Assembly: GCA_963703165.1 (NCBI GenBank)
Contig: OY969798.1
Location: forward strand, 5,022,001-5,086,000
Direction of reading: 5' to 3'
Source: JBQTKD01 sp963703165
GTDB lineage: Bacteria > Actinomycetota > Actinomycetes > Sporichthyales > Sporichthyaceae
DNA length: 64,000 nucleotides
Shown here: one piece after another, positions 17,948 through 26,696 of the stretch
Layout: each line of letters starts with the position of its first letter
How positions within the stretch are numbered: the stretch's first letter is position 1
Notes under the pieces: generated by a model
Told to the model about the DNA's origin: nothing
Databases searched by the model: none
What the model saw: only the letters and a program-made list of their open reading frames with translations
Translations under genes and position numbers: made by a program

Positions 17948-18778
17948 GTGACTGAGCCCCTGACCGACGCGTATCTGGGTGGGACCGGGACGCCCCTGGT
18001 GCTGCTGCACGGACTCAACGGCTCGTGGCGTGTCTGGCGCCCGGTGCTGCCGGGGTTGGAGGCGAAGCATGCCGTCTACGCGCCGACGTTGGTCGGCCAC
18101 CGGGGTGCCCCGGCGCTGGCCGCGGGACCGAGCGGCATCAAGCCCATTGCCGATGAGATGGAAGCCCGCCTCGACGCCGCGGGCATCGCGCGTGCGCATC
18201 TGGTCGGCAACTCCCTCGGAGGCTGGCTGGCCTGCGAGCTCGCGGCGCGCGGCCGCGCGCTGTCGGTCGTGGCCATCGCCCCGGCCGGAAGCTGGACCCG
18301 GCCCCGCGACCTGAAGCGGGTCGGCCGGATGCTCCGGATGGCCAAGCGCTCCGCGGGCCGACCGTCCGTCGAGCGAATGATGGCCAGGCCGAAGGTGCGC
18401 AAGGCGATGCTGCGGCCCGCGATGAACCGTGGCGACCTCATTCCCGCCGAGGAGCTCGCCGGGATGACCGCGGACCTCGCGGCGTGCACGGTGCTGGACG
18501 GTCTGCTCGAGAGCCTGCATGTCACCGGACCGCTGGGCAAGCAGGCGATCGAGGCCGACTGTCCGGTGCGCGTCGCGTGGCCGGTGAAGGACCGCACCAT
18601 CCCCTACAAGCGTTACGGCGTGCCGTTCGTGGCCGGGATCGGGCACGCGGAGTTGGTCCATCTGCAGGGCGTCGGCCACGTCCCGATGTACGACGACCCC
18701 GCACTCGTCGTGCGGACCGTTCTGGAGTTCACACAGAAGGTCGACGCGATGGCGCCGTCGACGGAGGAGCACTCGTGA
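17948..18778 (+). CDS. Alpha/beta hydrolase (lipase/esterase-like)
   Basis: A 276-residue alpha/beta-hydrolase. The oxyanion motif LLHGLNGSWRVW (about residues 18-29) and the nucleophile elbow GNSLGG (Ser89) are clear. A C-terminal His in VGHVPMYDDP completes the triad, with an acid in the VKDRTIPY region. GGAGGA lies just before the GTG start. It has no signal peptide, so it acts in the cytoplasm. As part of the glycerolipid operon it probably hydrolyses acylglycerol or another ester; the exact substrate is not visible. Confidence 0.8.
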   Translation: MTEPLTDAYLGGTGTPLVLLHGLNGSWRVWRPVLPGLEAKHAVYAPTLVGHRGAPALAAGPSGIKPIADEMEARLDAAGIARAHLVGNSLGGWLACELAARGRALSVVAIAPAGSWTRPRDLKRVGRMLRMAKRSAGRPSVERMMARPKVRKAMLRPAMNRGDLIPAEELAGMTADLAACTVLDGLLESLHVTGPLGKQAIEADCPVRVAWPVKDRTIPYKRYGVPFVAGIGHAELVHLQGVGHVPMYDDPALVVRTVLEFTQKVDAMAPSTEEHS

Positions 18779-19572
18779 TCGCCATGGAGCTGAACCTGGC
18801 CGGCTCGGCGGGCAACCTGTTCGTTCGCCGGTGGGCACCCGAGGGCTCGGCCTCCCGCGTCGTGCTGCTGGCGCACGGGTACGGGGAGCACTCCGGCCGC
18901 TATGAGCACGTCGCCGCGAGACTCGTCGGCGACGGTGCGGTCGTGTACGCCCCGGACCATCTCGGGCACGGTCGCTCGGACGGGGAACGTGCACTGGTCG
19001 CCGACCTGGACGCGGCCGTCGGAGACCTCGAACTGGTGGCGCAGACTGCGCGGGCAGAACACCCGGGCGTTCCGACGGCGGTGCTCGGCCACTCGATGGG
19101 CGGGATCATCGCGACCCGCTACGCGCAGCTGCATCCTGGCTTCGCGGCCCTGGCCCTGTCCGGACCGGCGATCGGCGGTAACCCCGGCATCGCCGCCCTG
19201 CTGGAGATGGATCCGCTGCCGGAGGTGCCGATCGATCCGGCCATCCTGTCCCGCGATCCGGCGGTGGGGGAGGCCTACCTGGCCGACGAGCTTGTCTGGC
19301 ACGGGCCGTTCAAGCGAGAGACCTTGCTCGCTCTGTTCGCCGGCGTTGACGCCATCGCGGCCGGACCGGTGCTGGAGCTCCCCGTGCTCTGGATGCACGG
19401 CGAGGCGGACGTCCTCGCGCCGCTGGCTGCCACGAAGGTTGCCGCCGACCGCACACTCGGCAACAACGCGTTGAGCCGGGTCTACCGTGGCGCGCAGCAC
19501 GAGATCTTCAACGAGACCAACAAGGACGAGGTGCTCGACGACCTGGCCGCGTTCCTCAAGACGCACGTCTGA
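18775..19572 (+). CDS. Monoacylglycerol-lipase-like alpha/beta hydrolase
   Basis: A 265-residue hydrolase resembling monoacylglycerol lipases. It has the LLAHGYGEHSGRYEHVA oxyanion region, DHLGHGRSDGER, the nucleophile elbow GHSMGG (Ser107), the acid in MHGEADVLAPL and the histidine in YRGAQHEIFNE. The GTG at 18775 overlaps the preceding stop (GTGA), with GGAGGA upstream; an ATG three codons later is the alternative. It would release fatty acid and glycerol, balancing the acyltransferases encoded upstream. It is the last gene of the operon and faces the ferredoxin gene with only 10 bp between. Confidence 0.85.
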   Translation: MIAMELNLAGSAGNLFVRRWAPEGSASRVVLLAHGYGEHSGRYEHVAARLVGDGAVVYAPDHLGHGRSDGERALVADLDAAVGDLELVAQTARAEHPGVPTAVLGHSMGGIIATRYAQLHPGFAALALSGPAIGGNPGIAALLEMDPLPEVPIDPAILSRDPAVGEAYLADELVWHGPFKRETLLALFAGVDAIAAGPVLELPVLWMHGEADVLAPLAATKVAADRTLGNNALSRVYRGAQHEIFNETNKDEVLDDLAAFLKTHV

Positions 19573-19582
19573 GTCCGACAGC

Positions 19583-19777
19583 TCAATCCTCGACAAGGCT
19601 CAGCGCCTCCGTGGGGCAGGCGGCCACTGCCGCCCGCACCACGGCGAGCTGATCCTCCGTCGGGTGTTCGACCTTGATCTCGAGCCGGCCGTACTCGTGG
19701 ATCACGAACAGCTCCGGGGCCTCCGCCTCGCAGAACCCCATCGCGCGGCACTTCCTGCGGTCGTATTCAAGACGCAT
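19583..19777 (-). CDS. [3Fe-4S]-type ferredoxin
   Basis: A 64-residue ferredoxin of the actinobacterial P450-partner type. Cluster ligands are Cys10 and Cys16 (C-x5-C) and the distal Cys54 followed by Pro (CPTEAL). The second cysteine of a 4Fe-4S set is absent, so a 3Fe-4S cluster is expected. Such proteins carry electrons to cytochromes P450 or other oxygenases. Its start lies inside the end of the upstream acyl-CoA ligase gene (11-bp overlap), yet no P450 is nearby; the only one in the window is 30 kb away. It could instead serve the acyl-CoA dehydrogenases across the divergent promoter, but they normally use flavoproteins. Confidence 0.85.
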   Translation of the reverse strand: MRLEYDRRKCRAMGFCEAEAPELFVIHEYGRLEIKVEHPTEDQLAVVRAAVAACPTEALSLVED

Positions 19778-21347
19778 CGTCGGGCTTCCCTTCTTCGACC
19801 GGCCAACTGGCGGCCAGGGCTCGCTTGTCTGTCTTGCCGCTGGCGATCATCGGCAACGGTTCGCTGCGGATCCACCAGTGCGTGGGGACGGCGAACTTCG
19901 CCAGGCGGGGACGCAGGTGCTCCACGAGGTCCTCGACCCGCACACCGGCATCGTCCTCCATCTGGACCACGGCCGCCACGGTCTCACCGAAGACATCGTC
20001 GGGACGGCCGAACACGGCGGCGTTCTGTACCTGCTCGTGGCAGAGCAGCGCGGCCTCCACGTGGGCGGGCGCGATGTTCTCGCCGCCACGGATGATCAGG
20101 TCCTTGAGACGGCCGGTGACGAACAGGAGCCCGTCGACCAAGCGGCCCTGGTCGCCGGTGTGCACGAAGCCGTCGTGGTCGAGCAGGTCGGCCTCCGCGT
20201 CGCCCCAGTAGCCCAGCATCTGCCCTGGGGTACGGACCACGATCTCGCCGTCCCCGTGCGCGTCGGGGCTGTCGATGCGTAGCTCCACGACCGCCAACGG
20301 CTTTCCTGCCGTGGTCGGGTGCTCGGCCATCAATGCTCCGCCGGCCGCGGCGACGGTGCCACCGGTCTCGGTCATGCCGTAGACGGTCGACATGCCCTTG
20401 TGTGCCGAGGGGAAGTGGCGGCGTAACCGTTCCATCAGCAACGGTTGGACCGGTGCGCCTCCCATCGAGATGGACCGCACCGAGCTGAGGTCGTGAGTGT
20501 TGACCTCGGGGTGCTCCACCACGCGCGCGGCCATGGTGGGCACGGCGCCCCAGACGTTCACCTGTTCGCGCTCGATCAACTGCAACACCTCACCGGCATC
20601 GAACCGGCCGGACAGGAACACCACGGTGGCCCCGCCGATGAGGTTGAGGATCAGGGACTGCACGCCGCCCATGTGGAAAAGCGGCCCACTCTGCAGGCTG
20701 ACGATCTGGGCGCGGCCCGAGTCGATCTGATGCGGCAGGCGCTTGGCGGACACGAGCAGGTTGTGGATGTTCGCGATCACCGAGCGGTGCGCGAGGGTCA
20801 CGCCCTTGGCCGCACCGGTGGTGCCCGCGGTGAACACGATCAGTGCGGGGGAGTCCTCGTCGATGTCCGGTCGAGGCGGCACCTCACCGGCGGTGGCGTG
20901 CAGCACGTCCTCCATCGCCCAACAGGCGACGTGACCAGGGATCAGGGCCGCCCGGTCCCGGTCGGCGATCACCAGCGCGGGTTCGACCAGGGCCACCGCG
21001 TGGTCGACCTCCGCAGCGCTCCACCACGAGTTGCCCAGTGCGACGACGGCACCGAGCTTGACGGCTGCCCACAGCGCAACGACCCATTCCGGTGAGTTGG
21101 CGGCCTGCAACAGCACTCGGTCGCCGTCTCGCACCCCCCGGCGAGCGAGTTCGGCGGATGCCGCGTCGATCGCTGCGAAAGCGTCGGCGAACGTGAGCCG
21201 CCGGTCGCCCTGGACCAGATGGGTCCGGTCCGCCCAATGATCGGCGTCGAGCAGCAGATCTGCGACGTGCGTACGGCGGGGGGAGTACATGAGGAAGGGG
21301 ACGCCCGCCGCTCTGCGGGTGATCTCCGAGCCCCACTCGAACTCCAT
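19767..21347 (-). CDS. Acyl-CoA synthetase (AMP-forming)
   Basis: A 526-residue adenylate-forming ligase activating a carboxylic acid with CoA. Motifs: FTAGTTGAAKG (phosphate loop), MSTVYGMTETGG (adenylate site), TGDQGRLVDG (hinge), GRLKDLIIRGGENI and the catalytic Lys in PMIASGKTDKR. I chose the ATG at 21347 (MEFEWGSE), with AGGA 8 nt upstream; a GTG six codons earlier has no ribosome site. It is cotranscribed with the ferredoxin and divergent from two acyl-CoA dehydrogenases, sharing a promoter region with the TAnT-N9-GAG motif. Substrate is probably a bulky or branched acid degraded by beta-oxidation; this is inference from context. Confidence 0.85.
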   Translation of the reverse strand: MEFEWGSEITRRAAGVPFLMYSPRRTHVADLLLDADHWADRTHLVQGDRRLTFADAFAAIDAASAELARRGVRDGDRVLLQAANSPEWVVALWAAVKLGAVVALGNSWWSAAEVDHAVALVEPALVIADRDRAALIPGHVACWAMEDVLHATAGEVPPRPDIDEDSPALIVFTAGTTGAAKGVTLAHRSVIANIHNLLVSAKRLPHQIDSGRAQIVSLQSGPLFHMGGVQSLILNLIGGATVVFLSGRFDAGEVLQLIEREQVNVWGAVPTMAARVVEHPEVNTHDLSSVRSISMGGAPVQPLLMERLRRHFPSAHKGMSTVYGMTETGGTVAAAGGALMAEHPTTAGKPLAVVELRIDSPDAHGDGEIVVRTPGQMLGYWGDAEADLLDHDGFVHTGDQGRLVDGLLFVTGRLKDLIIRGGENIAPAHVEAALLCHEQVQNAAVFGRPDDVFGETVAAVVQMEDDAGVRVEDLVEHLRPRLAKFAVPTHWWIRSEPLPMIASGKTDKRALAASWPVEEGKPDDAS

Positions 21348-21387
21348 GCGCCCATCCTGCTGCACCGGGACGGAAATAGTCCAGACT

Positions 21388-21410
21388 CCGATACTCGACT
21401 TCTAGAGTAT
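21388..21410 (+). promoter_or_regulatory. TAnT-N9-GAG motif, copy 1 (divergent promoter)
   Basis: CCGATACTCGACTTCTAGAG followed by TAT, between the acyl-CoA ligase and acyl-CoA dehydrogenase genes. TACT, nine bases, then GAG match six other sites in the window. ATACTC and GAGTAT also form an inverted repeat around 8 bases. The whole stretch aligns closely with the copy at 51471. Confidence 0.5.
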
Positions 21411-21430
21411 TTTTCTCTAGGCTGGTTTCC

Positions 21431-22660
21431 GTGAGCGAATCGAGCACCCATGCGCTGGGCCTGGATGAGTTCCGCCGGGCCGCGGAGGAGTGGCTCGCGG
21501 CCCGCTACTCCCGCCGCGACCTGAGCGGCAACGGTCGGTTCGAGTGGGGCGTGGGGTCCGACGAGGTCCGCGTCTTCCAGGAGCCCGACCCCGACGCCGA
21601 GGTCGACGCTCTGCCCGCAATCCGGCGATGGCGTCGTGACCTGTGGGACGCCGGATACGGCTGGATCGACGGGCCGACGGAGTACGGCGGCGGCGGCCTA
21701 CCGGCCGCGTACCGGCGTGCGTTCGAGGGATTGACTCGCGGGTTCGAGGTGGTCGGCGACAGCTCGCTCACCATCGGGCTGGGCATGATCGCCCCGACCA
21801 TCCGACAGTTCGGGACCGAGGAGCAGCGCCGGGAGCTGCTACCCGCTCTCTACAGTGGCGATCTGATTGCCTGTCAGCTGTTCAGTGAGCCCGGAGCCGG
21901 GTCCGACCTCGCGTCGATCTCCTGCAAGGCCGTGCGCGACGGGGACAACTGGCGGATCACCGGGCAGAAGGTCTGGACCTCCGGGGCTCACCTGGCCGAC
22001 ATCGGCGAGATCATCTGCCGTACCGCGCCCGAGCCCCGGCACAAGAACCTCACCGCCTTCATCGTCGACATGCACGCGCGGGGTGTGCAGGTCCGACCGC
22101 TGCGTCAGATGACCGGCGGGGCGGCGTTCAACGAGGTCTTCCTGGACGACGTCGTGGTGCCCGACTCGGCTCGGCTCGGTGCCGAGGGCGACGGGTGGAA
22201 GGTCGCGTTGACCACGCTCGCCCACGAACGCAACGCGATGGGCAACAGTTCTTTCGGTGGCGTCGGCATCCTGTCCACCGAACGGTTCCTGGGTCTGATC
22301 CGCGCGATGGAGCGCGAGAACGATCCGCTGGTCCGCCAGGAGTTCGGCGAGCTTCTCTCCCACCTACGCGTGGCCAGGTACACCAACGAGGTGATGGCCG
22401 CGCAGGCCCGCTCGGGCTCGGCGCCCGGGCCGGAGATCGCGCTGAACAAGCTCGCGCTCTCGGACAACATGCGCCGCGTGGGCGACTTCGTCGGAGATCT
22501 GCTCGGTCCGGTGGGCGTGGTCGACACCGGGGCGTGGGGGACTTACGCGTGGAACGCGGTCACGCTCGGTGCCCCGGGCTACCGGTTCGGCGGTGGCACC
22601 GACGAGATCATCCGCAACATCGTCGCCCAACGCGTCCTCGGCCTTCCGAAGCCGAACTGA
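21431..22660 (+). CDS. Acyl-CoA dehydrogenase (large subunit of a probable pair)
   Basis: A 409-residue FAD acyl-CoA dehydrogenase introducing an alpha,beta double bond. The FAD/substrate loop SEPGAGSDLAS and the WxTSGAH segment (QKVWTSGAHLADI) are intact. At the canonical catalytic glutamate position near the C-terminus the sequence reads GGGTDEII, so the MCAD-type Glu is Gly. The Glu in LAHERNAMG lies where isovaleryl-CoA dehydrogenase has its base. The GTG start follows the motif at 21388. The next gene encodes a shorter, divergent homologue, the usual arrangement of heterotetrameric dehydrogenases acting on steroid side chains and other bulky substrates. Confidence 0.9.
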   Translation: MSESSTHALGLDEFRRAAEEWLAARYSRRDLSGNGRFEWGVGSDEVRVFQEPDPDAEVDALPAIRRWRRDLWDAGYGWIDGPTEYGGGGLPAAYRRAFEGLTRGFEVVGDSSLTIGLGMIAPTIRQFGTEEQRRELLPALYSGDLIACQLFSEPGAGSDLASISCKAVRDGDNWRITGQKVWTSGAHLADIGEIICRTAPEPRHKNLTAFIVDMHARGVQVRPLRQMTGGAAFNEVFLDDVVVPDSARLGAEGDGWKVALTTLAHERNAMGNSSFGGVGILSTERFLGLIRAMERENDPLVRQEFGELLSHLRVARYTNEVMAAQARSGSAPGPEIALNKLALSDNMRRVGDFVGDLLGPVGVVDTGAWGTYAWNAVTLGAPGYRFGGGTDEIIRNIVAQRVLGLPKPN

Positions 22661-22682
22661 GAACGGGGCAGGTGAACCGGAG

Positions 22683-23801
22683 ATGACAGTCTCGAGTGAG
22701 GCGCTGGTACCCCGCGAGCACGAACGCGACCTCGCCTCGGCCCTGCGTGCCATGGCCGCGGACCTCCTTGCGCCTGCCGAGCTGCGCTCGTCGTTGGAGA
22801 CCGACAACGGCTTCGCCGCCGCCACCTGGAAGGTGGTCGGTGAGGACCTGGGGCTGTGCGGCCTGACGGTGCCGGAAGAGTTCGGCGGTCTGGGCCTGGG
22901 TATGGCCGAGGTGAACACCGTGCACACCGAGCTCGGTCGCAGTCTGTTCCCGGGTCCGTTCCTGTCGACGTCGCTGGCCAGCACCGGCCTGATCACCGCG
23001 GGCGATGTCGCGGCCAATGAGCGGTGGTTGCCGTCGATCGCCCAGGGCGCGACCGTCGCCACTTTCGCTCTGCCGAGTGGGCAGCCCGCGATCCAGGCCG
23101 GCCGTGACGAGCATGGCTGGACGCTGACCGGTCGCCACGACTTCGTGCTGAGTGCCCACGTCGCCCATGTCCTGTTCTGCTGCGCCACCACTCAGGCGGG
23201 GTTGTCGTTGTTCGCGGTGGAGCGCGACGCCTCGGGCCTGACGGTGGATCAGCTGCAGGGGCTGGACCTGACCCGGCGTTTCGGCCGAATGACGCTGGAT
23301 GGCGTCCGCGCCGTCCCGGTCGGGGAAGCCGGTGAAGCGACCACTGCCGCCGCCGCGGTCGAGGCCCACCTGCGCCTGGCGGTCTCGGCCGAGGCGGTCG
23401 GCGGACTCGAGTGGTGCGCCGAGACCTGCGTCGAGTACGCGAAGACGCGCAAGCAGTTCGACAGGCTGATCGGCGAGTTTCAGGCGGTCGCGCATGCATG
23501 CGTGGACATCTACGCGGCGGCGCAGAGCAGTAGGGCCGCAGCGCGCTGGGCCGCGTGCGCCGCGGACGAGGGTTCGTCAGAGGCTTTGCTCGCCGGCCGC
23601 GTGGCCGCGCTGCGCACCGGCGAGGCGTACCGCACGCAGACTGAGGCCGCGATCCACGTCCTTGGCGGGATCGGCTTCACCTGGGAACACGAGGCGCACC
23701 TGTACTACCGCCGGGCGCGCTCAGCGCTGGCGATGATCGGCGGCGCGGCGACGAACCGCACAGCAATCGCATCGCTCGCCGGCCTGAGCGGGTCGCCGTG
23801 A
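22683..23801 (+). CDS. Acyl-CoA dehydrogenase (small, probably non-catalytic partner subunit)
   Basis: A 372-residue acyl-CoA-dehydrogenase-fold protein, 22 bp after its partner. It keeps the N-terminal GLCGLTVPEEFGGLGL block and the C-terminal HVLGGIGFTWEHEAHLYYRRA block. It lacks the TEPxxGSD loop (LPSGQPAI here) and has no glutamate at either known catalytic-base position. These are features of the second subunit of alpha2beta2 acyl-CoA dehydrogenases. The ATG at 22683 was chosen because the upstream frame is a tail of the previous gene's region and GGGGCAGG lies about 10 nt before. It converges with the HNH gene, 7 bp away. Confidence 0.85.
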   Translation: MTVSSEALVPREHERDLASALRAMAADLLAPAELRSSLETDNGFAAATWKVVGEDLGLCGLTVPEEFGGLGLGMAEVNTVHTELGRSLFPGPFLSTSLASTGLITAGDVAANERWLPSIAQGATVATFALPSGQPAIQAGRDEHGWTLTGRHDFVLSAHVAHVLFCCATTQAGLSLFAVERDASGLTVDQLQGLDLTRRFGRMTLDGVRAVPVGEAGEATTAAAAVEAHLRLAVSAEAVGGLEWCAETCVEYAKTRKQFDRLIGEFQAVAHACVDIYAAAQSSRAAARWAACAADEGSSEALLAGRVAALRTGEAYRTQTEAAIHVLGGIGFTWEHEAHLYYRRARSALAMIGGAATNRTAIASLAGLSGSP

Positions 23802-23808
23802 GGCTGGA

Positions 23809-25653
23809 TCAGAAGGGCGGTTCTTCGTCGTAGCCGGATGGGGTCGTGTAAACGATGTCCACGTCCGGTGGTGGTTGGGGGCCGGTGGGGCGCCAGATGC
23901 GGGAGGCCTGCCAGGGGATGCCTTCGTGGTCGACGTGAGCCTTGGGGTCGGGGCGGTTGTTGTGGTCCTCGATCCAGAAGTCGGGCCTGGCGGCGGGCAT
24001 TCTCGCGATGACCGGGGGGACCGAGACGATGTAGTGGCGCCCGAGTGGGGTGCACCAGCGGTAGCCCTTGTTGGTCCAGGTGTGCAGGCTCCAACCGCCC
24101 TTGGTCTTCAGACCGTGGTCACGTCCGCAGGCGGGCTCGAGGTTGGCGTCGACGGTGCGCCCGCCTCGGGCGTGGTCGTGGCGGTGGTCGATCTCGCAGC
24201 GGCGGGAGGGGCGTCCGCAGCCGACGCCGATGCAGCGGGGCTTGTCCAGTTCGATGGCGCGACGTAGGCCGTGTCCGGGCATGCGCTTGTTGCTGTCGTC
24301 GGGCAGCGCCTTGGGGTTACGCATCCGGTCGGCCAGGGCCAGCAGGACGGGGTGCCAGGTGCGGAACTGGTCCGGGTCGACGAGGTCGATGCCGTCGAGG
24401 GGGCCGGTGATCAGGTCACGGAGCAGGGAGGCGGGGACGAGGATGTCCACGACGCCCCGGTGACGGATCCTGCGGCGGCCCCAGCCTTGGGGGCGGGTGA
24501 AGATCAGCCCGGACCCGATGAGGTGCCCGTCGTCGTCGGTCAGGGCGTAGCGCCACTGTGCTGCGCTCATCAGGCCCATGAGGTCCAGCGCGTAGTCGGC
24601 GTGGATCGGTGCCCAGCCGGCGATCTCCGCGGGGGCGCGATCCAGGCCGAGCAGGGTGGTCATCCGGATCCGCATCTGCACACCGGCCATCGGCGACTCA
24701 GCCGTACGCCCGACGGGATACGACGAGGCAGCCGACGGTGTCGTCGTCTCGGCGCCGATCCACCGCACGAGTTCCTTCCCGGCGGCCGGATTCGGTGCGG
24801 GGGCGGGTGCGTCCGGGGTGGGCATGCCGGGTCGGGTGGCTGCGAGGGCGGCGAAGATCTCGGTGTCGGTGAGGCCTTCGTAGGTGCCGTCGAGCATGCC
24901 GAGCAGCAGGTCGGCGCGGAGGTGGTCGATCGGGCGTGGGTCGCCGTCGCGTTTGGCGGCGCGGGCGAGTTCGTTGAGTCGTCCGCACGCGGCGGCGACC
25001 CGGTGCGGCTCGAGTTGCTGCCCGGACAGGTCCGCGGTGCCGTCGGGGTTCATCCGCCCGATCACCTTGCGCCGGCGCAGGGCCTCTTTGTAGCGACGTT
25101 CGGCCCAGGTCGGGTCCAGGGCCATCGCGATCGTCGCGATCTCCTTGATCAGCAGATGCGTGGGCAACTGTTCCTCGGCGTCGAGGACGGCGCGGGGGAG
25201 CAGTTCGGCGCACACCGCGTGAGCGTGCTCCCCGGAGAGCTCACCGGTCCAGTCCGCCAGCGCCGCGGCCCGCTCGTGGTCCAGGCCACCTGAAGCCATC
25301 GCCGCGTGGATCTCGGGCAGCCGCTTGATCGCGTCCCAGGCCGCTGCGAGCAGCTTGCCCGCGCCCGTGACCGACAGGCCCAGCCCGGCGCGGACCTCAT
25401 CGACGGCGTGCTCGTGCGGGATCTGCAACCGCGACACGGTCGACACCCCGCCCCGCCGGCGGGTCGCGACCTCCACGACCCACGCGAACTCCGCCGCCGA
25501 TGCCGCGTTCTTCAGCCGCCGGGCGGCCCGCATCCCGCTCACCGTGTCGTAACCGCACACCGACCGCGGGTCGACAGCAGCCAACGCAGCAGCCAGGTCC
25601 GGCAACGGCGGCACGGTGTCCAGCCCGGATGGCAGGGGCTGAGGTGCGAGCAT
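23809..25653 (-). CDS. HNH endonuclease with DUF222 domain (13E12-repeat type)
   Basis: A 614-residue member of the actinobacterial DUF222/HNH family. The N-terminal two-thirds is the helical DUF222 region (SAAEFAWVVEVATRRR, ELARAAKRDGDPRPIDHLRADLLL). The HNH nuclease module lies at about residues 475-520: paired cysteines (CIGVGCGRPSRRC), the EIDHRHDHARGG core, then NLEPACGRDHGLKT, completing the His-Asn-His metal site. The Pro-rich tail is typical. The cellular role of this family is not established; relatives are multi-copy and often damage-inducible. Here a LexA-type box overlaps a TATACT -10-like hexamer six bases before the ATG, suggesting a leaderless, SOS-controlled transcript. No mobile-element ends are visible. 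Confidence 0.88.
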   Translation of the reverse strand: MLAPQPLPSGLDTVPPLPDLAAALAAVDPRSVCGYDTVSGMRAARRLKNAASAAEFAWVVEVATRRRGGVSTVSRLQIPHEHAVDEVRAGLGLSVTGAGKLLAAAWDAIKRLPEIHAAMASGGLDHERAAALADWTGELSGEHAHAVCAELLPRAVLDAEEQLPTHLLIKEIATIAMALDPTWAERRYKEALRRRKVIGRMNPDGTADLSGQQLEPHRVAAACGRLNELARAAKRDGDPRPIDHLRADLLLGMLDGTYEGLTDTEIFAALAATRPGMPTPDAPAPAPNPAAGKELVRWIGAETTTPSAASSYPVGRTAESPMAGVQMRIRMTTLLGLDRAPAEIAGWAPIHADYALDLMGLMSAAQWRYALTDDDGHLIGSGLIFTRPQGWGRRRIRHRGVVDILVPASLLRDLITGPLDGIDLVDPDQFRTWHPVLLALADRMRNPKALPDDSNKRMPGHGLRRAIELDKPRCIGVGCGRPSRRCEIDHRHDHARGGRTVDANLEPACGRDHGLKTKGGWSLHTWTNKGYRWCTPLGRHYIVSVPPVIARMPAARPDFWIEDHNNRPDPKAHVDHEGIPWQASRIWRPTGPQPPPDVDIVYTTPSGYDEEPPF

Positions 25654-25656
25654 GAG

Positions 25657-25672
25657 TCGAGTATATGTTCGA
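25657..25672 (-). promoter_or_regulatory. LexA-like SOS box over the HNH promoter
   Basis: TCGAGT-ATAT-GTTCGA matches the actinobacterial LexA box TCGAAC-N4-GTTCGA at 10 of 12 positions. It begins 4 bp upstream of the HNH start codon and overlaps TATACT (25665-25660), a -10-like hexamer placed for transcription to begin at the ATG. Confidence 0.6.
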
Positions 25673-25814
25673 ATATGGTCGTCAATGGTCAAGCAACAGC
25701 GATGAAATAGTCTCGCTGGCTTGTGCCCGGCGAACGACCGGCGCTTTAGATGCGCGGGCAATTGCTCATCGGGCGCCGCGCGGCAAGCATGGTCGCCCAG
25801 TCGGGGGGCCTGCG

Positions 25815-26528
25815 CTACTTCAGCGACAACCCGATCGCTCCGGCCCACAGCCGGGTGAGCGTCTCGACCGCCACTTCCTCGTCGTACGCGACGCCGTGCA
25901 CGAACCACAGCATGCTGAAGTGCTCGATCATCCCGCCGAGCATGCTGGCGGCCATGTGCGCGTCCAGGGCGGGATCGGTCAGCCCGCGCTCCTGGAGCCG
26001 CCGGATCCCGGCCTCGTTGCGTCGCACGAAGGACTCACGGATGCGCAGCTTGAGGTCGCGGAATCGCGGTTCACGGAAGGCCAACTCGTCCAGCATGGCG
26101 ATCAGTCGCGCGTTGCGTGCCGCCACGGTGAGGTACTGACGGTTCGCGGCGCGAATCTTCTCGACGGGATTTTCGTCGGTGTCGCTGGGGTGCTGAGAAG
26201 CGACGTACATCTCGCCGGTGACGCTGGTGAAGAGCTCGTCGAGGATCTCTTCCTTGGACTCGAAGTAGTGGTAGAAGACGCCGTAGGACGTACCGGCGCG
26301 CTCGGCGATGTCGGAGATCCGAGCGTCCCGGAAACCGAGCTCCTCGAAGGCATCTCGAGCCGCGGCCACCAACGCCGCGCGGGTCCGGCGCCCGCGGGAA
26401 GTCATCGGAGTAGGGGCCGCACCGAAGGTTCCGTTACCGGCCGGAGCGGGAGCCTTCGCAATCGCCGGCGCCTTGGCCACCCGGCTCCTGGGCTTGTCCT
26501 CGGCCGCCGCGGCGGTTCGACGTGCCAT
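25815..26528 (-). CDS. TetR-family regulator of the terpene-utilisation-like operon
   Basis: A 237-residue TetR regulator. I chose the ATG at 26528 (MARRTAAAAEDK) because AAGGAG lies five bases upstream; a longer frame starts at 26618 but would run through the operator. An Ala/Pro/Lys-rich extension of about 45 residues precedes the helix-turn-helix (ALVAAARDAFEELGFRDARISDIAERAGTS in part, then YGVFYHYFESKEE). The rest is the ligand domain. It is divergent from the AtuA operon, with two TTGAC inverted repeats in the 168-bp gap and two more before the monooxygenase operon. In Pseudomonas the acyclic-terpene genes are likewise controlled by a TetR protein, AtuR. Confidence 0.88.
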   Translation of the reverse strand: MARRTAAAAEDKPRSRVAKAPAIAKAPAPAGNGTFGAAPTPMTSRGRRTRAALVAAARDAFEELGFRDARISDIAERAGTSYGVFYHYFESKEEILDELFTSVTGEMYVASQHPSDTDENPVEKIRAANRQYLTVAARNARLIAMLDELAFREPRFRDLKLRIRESFVRRNEAGIRRLQERGLTDPALDAHMAASMLGGMIEHFSMLWFVHGVAYDEEVAVETLTRLWAGAIGLSLK

Positions 26529-26544
26529 CCACACTCCTTGCAAG

Positions 26545-26560
26545 TTGACCAAACAGTCAG
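26545..26560. promoter_or_regulatory. TTGAC operator, copy 1 (beside tetR)
   Basis: TTGACCAAACAGTCAG is an imperfect inverted repeat (TTGAC / GTCAg) immediately upstream of the ribosome-binding site of the TetR gene, well placed for autorepression. Confidence 0.6.
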
Positions 26561-26633
26561 AATAGCAGCGCTCCACGGCCCGGCCGACGTCATTGCTGCA
26601 GCGTGTCGCGAGCCCCAACCATCGCCGGAGAAG

Positions 26634-26649
26634 TTGACTGATGAGTCAA
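26634..26649. promoter_or_regulatory. TTGAC operator, copy 2 (before atuA-like gene)
   Basis: TTGACT-GATG-AGTCAA has perfect 6-bp arms, 48 bp upstream of the AtuA-like start. It is the best of the four copies. Confidence 0.65.
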
Positions 26650-26696
26650 TTCATGGTCCGATGCTTCCACGCGACCTCGGAAGGTGGGCAGGCGCC

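Noticed and set aside
23809..25653. HNH endonuclease as part of an intron, intein or insertion sequence
   Set aside because: It is a free-standing DUF222-family gene. No terminal repeats, target duplications or interrupted host gene are visible.
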